A DNA stretch of 64,000 bases from Streptomyces antimycoticus (lineage in GTDB: Bacteria; Actinomycetota; Actinomycetes; Streptomycetales; Streptomycetaceae): contig NZ_BJHV01000001.1 of assembly GCF_005405925.1 (NCBI RefSeq), positions 868,001-932,000 of the forward strand, read 5' to 3'. The notes under the pieces are model-generated. The model did not search any database. It saw only the letters and a program-made list of their open reading frames with translations, and was not told the DNA's origin. The translations under genes were made by a program, and so were the position numbers. This document shows positions 63,690 to 64,000 of the stretch, piece after piece (within the stretch, counting starts at the first letter, position 1; every line of letters starts with the position of its first letter).

Positions 63690-64000
63690 GAAACGCTCCG
63701 CTCGCCGTCCCTCAGCCACGATACGTCGCGAGCGCGGGGCTTGTCCGCCGACGTGGCCCGCGGTGTCCGTACTGTCACCGGCGGCTCAGGATCCGGTCGC
63801 CCCCCACGTATGGGCCAGCACGCCGCCTCGCCACGCGAGGTGACCCCCAGCTTCTCCAGGATGTTCGCCACATGGAACTTCACCGTCGACTCGCTGATGC
63901 GCAGCTCCTGGGCGATCTGCCGGTTGCGCCGCCCGCGGGCCAGCTCCTCCAGCACCTCCAGCTCGCGCGCCCCCAGCACGTACAGCGGATCCTTGCGGAC
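63686..64000 (-). CDS. LuxR/NarL-family regulator, 5' part outside window, C terminus probably frameshifted
   Basis: The last part of a LuxR-type regulator: LGARELEVLEELARGRRNRQ and IAQELRISESTVKFHVANIL, the complete HTH. As read, it continues with a low-complexity tail to 63686. With one base added near 63825, the reading becomes GEAAVLAHTWGATGS and stops at 63787, like the usual short C terminus (SRGEAA...) of the family. The N terminus, and so the receiver or ATP-binding type, lies beyond the window. Confidence 0.75.
   Translation of the reverse strand, partial: VRKDPLYVLGARELEVLEELARGRRNRQIAQELRISESTVKFHVANILEKLGVTSRGEAACWPIRGGRPDPEPPVTVRTPRATSADKPRARDVSWLRDGERSVS

Noticed and set aside
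1..64000. tRNA, rRNA or CRISPR array
   Set aside because: No cloverleaf-like or rRNA signature and no regularly spaced repeats were seen on either strand by eye; a tRNAscan or CRISPR finder run would settle it.

Overview
The window is high-GC actinobacterial chromosome, almost certainly Streptomyces. Codon use is GC3-rich, GTG starts are common, and the gene set is typical: ABC-F ATPase, PucR, Rrf2, ROK and LacI regulators, a SpoIIE-type phosphatase with a fused anti-sigma kinase domain, a P450-ferredoxin pair, secreted esterases, and a CebR-type operator. I see no rRNA, tRNA or CRISPR array.

Layout. 0-6.8 kb: the 5' part of a giant PUFA-synthase-like enzyme (tandem PfaD-type flavin domains, then KS-AT-ACP-KR) running off the left edge. 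7.3-19.9 kb: stand-alone genes, including an ABC-F ATPase with a possible leader hairpin, a secreted Cys-containing protein, a Rv2629/Balon-like ribosome hibernation factor, an aldo/keto reductase, a frameshifted lectin-like protein, a frameshifted sigma-like/ricin-lectin membrane protein, a methyltransferase, and a pair of secreted carbohydrate esterases behind a perfect CebR box. 20.0-26.7 kb: a five-gene operon (agmatinase-like ureohydrolase, NCS1 permease, cyclase/formamidase, NTF2-like protein, aldehyde dehydrogenase) divergent from a PucR regulator, probably catabolism of a guanidino or amine nitrogen source. 26.7-42 kb: a methyltransferase preceded by a wrecked PucR gene with an internal inversion, a CocE hydrolase with a TetR regulator, an Rrf2/acyl-CoA-dehydrogenase pair, a PAS/GAF/SpoIIE signalling protein, two SDRs, a sugar-acid dehydratase, an HSL esterase and a YcgR/YcgQ-like permease pair.

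42-51.7 kb is a sugar-utilisation locus: ABC importer (binding protein, two permeases, ATPase) plus a GH63-like hydrolase on one strand, and a ManA-like isomerase, ROK kinase and LacI repressor on the other. They share a divergent promoter with three LacI-type operators. 51.8-57.8 kb holds an esterase, a Gfo/Idh/MocA oxidoreductase and a second LacI gene sharing two mutually inverted operators, and a secreted GH51 arabinofuranosidase. 57.8-59.2 kb is a decayed spot with a truncated TnpB between the tail of a membrane-protein gene and the tail of a histidine-kinase gene whose response regulator survives. 59.9-63 kb is a TetR-P450-ferredoxin-SDR cluster. The window ends in a GPP34 protein and a partial LuxR/NarL regulator.

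A recurring oddity is that at least seven coding regions (lectin-like, sigma/ricin at two places, esterase, acyl-CoA dehydrogenase, TnpB, histidine-kinase tail, LuxR C terminus) are each repaired by inserting one base, usually in a short G or C run. The uniform polarity suggests deletion errors in the assembly rather than independent pseudogenes, so 'pseudogene' entries of this kind should be read as 'frameshifted in this sequence'.
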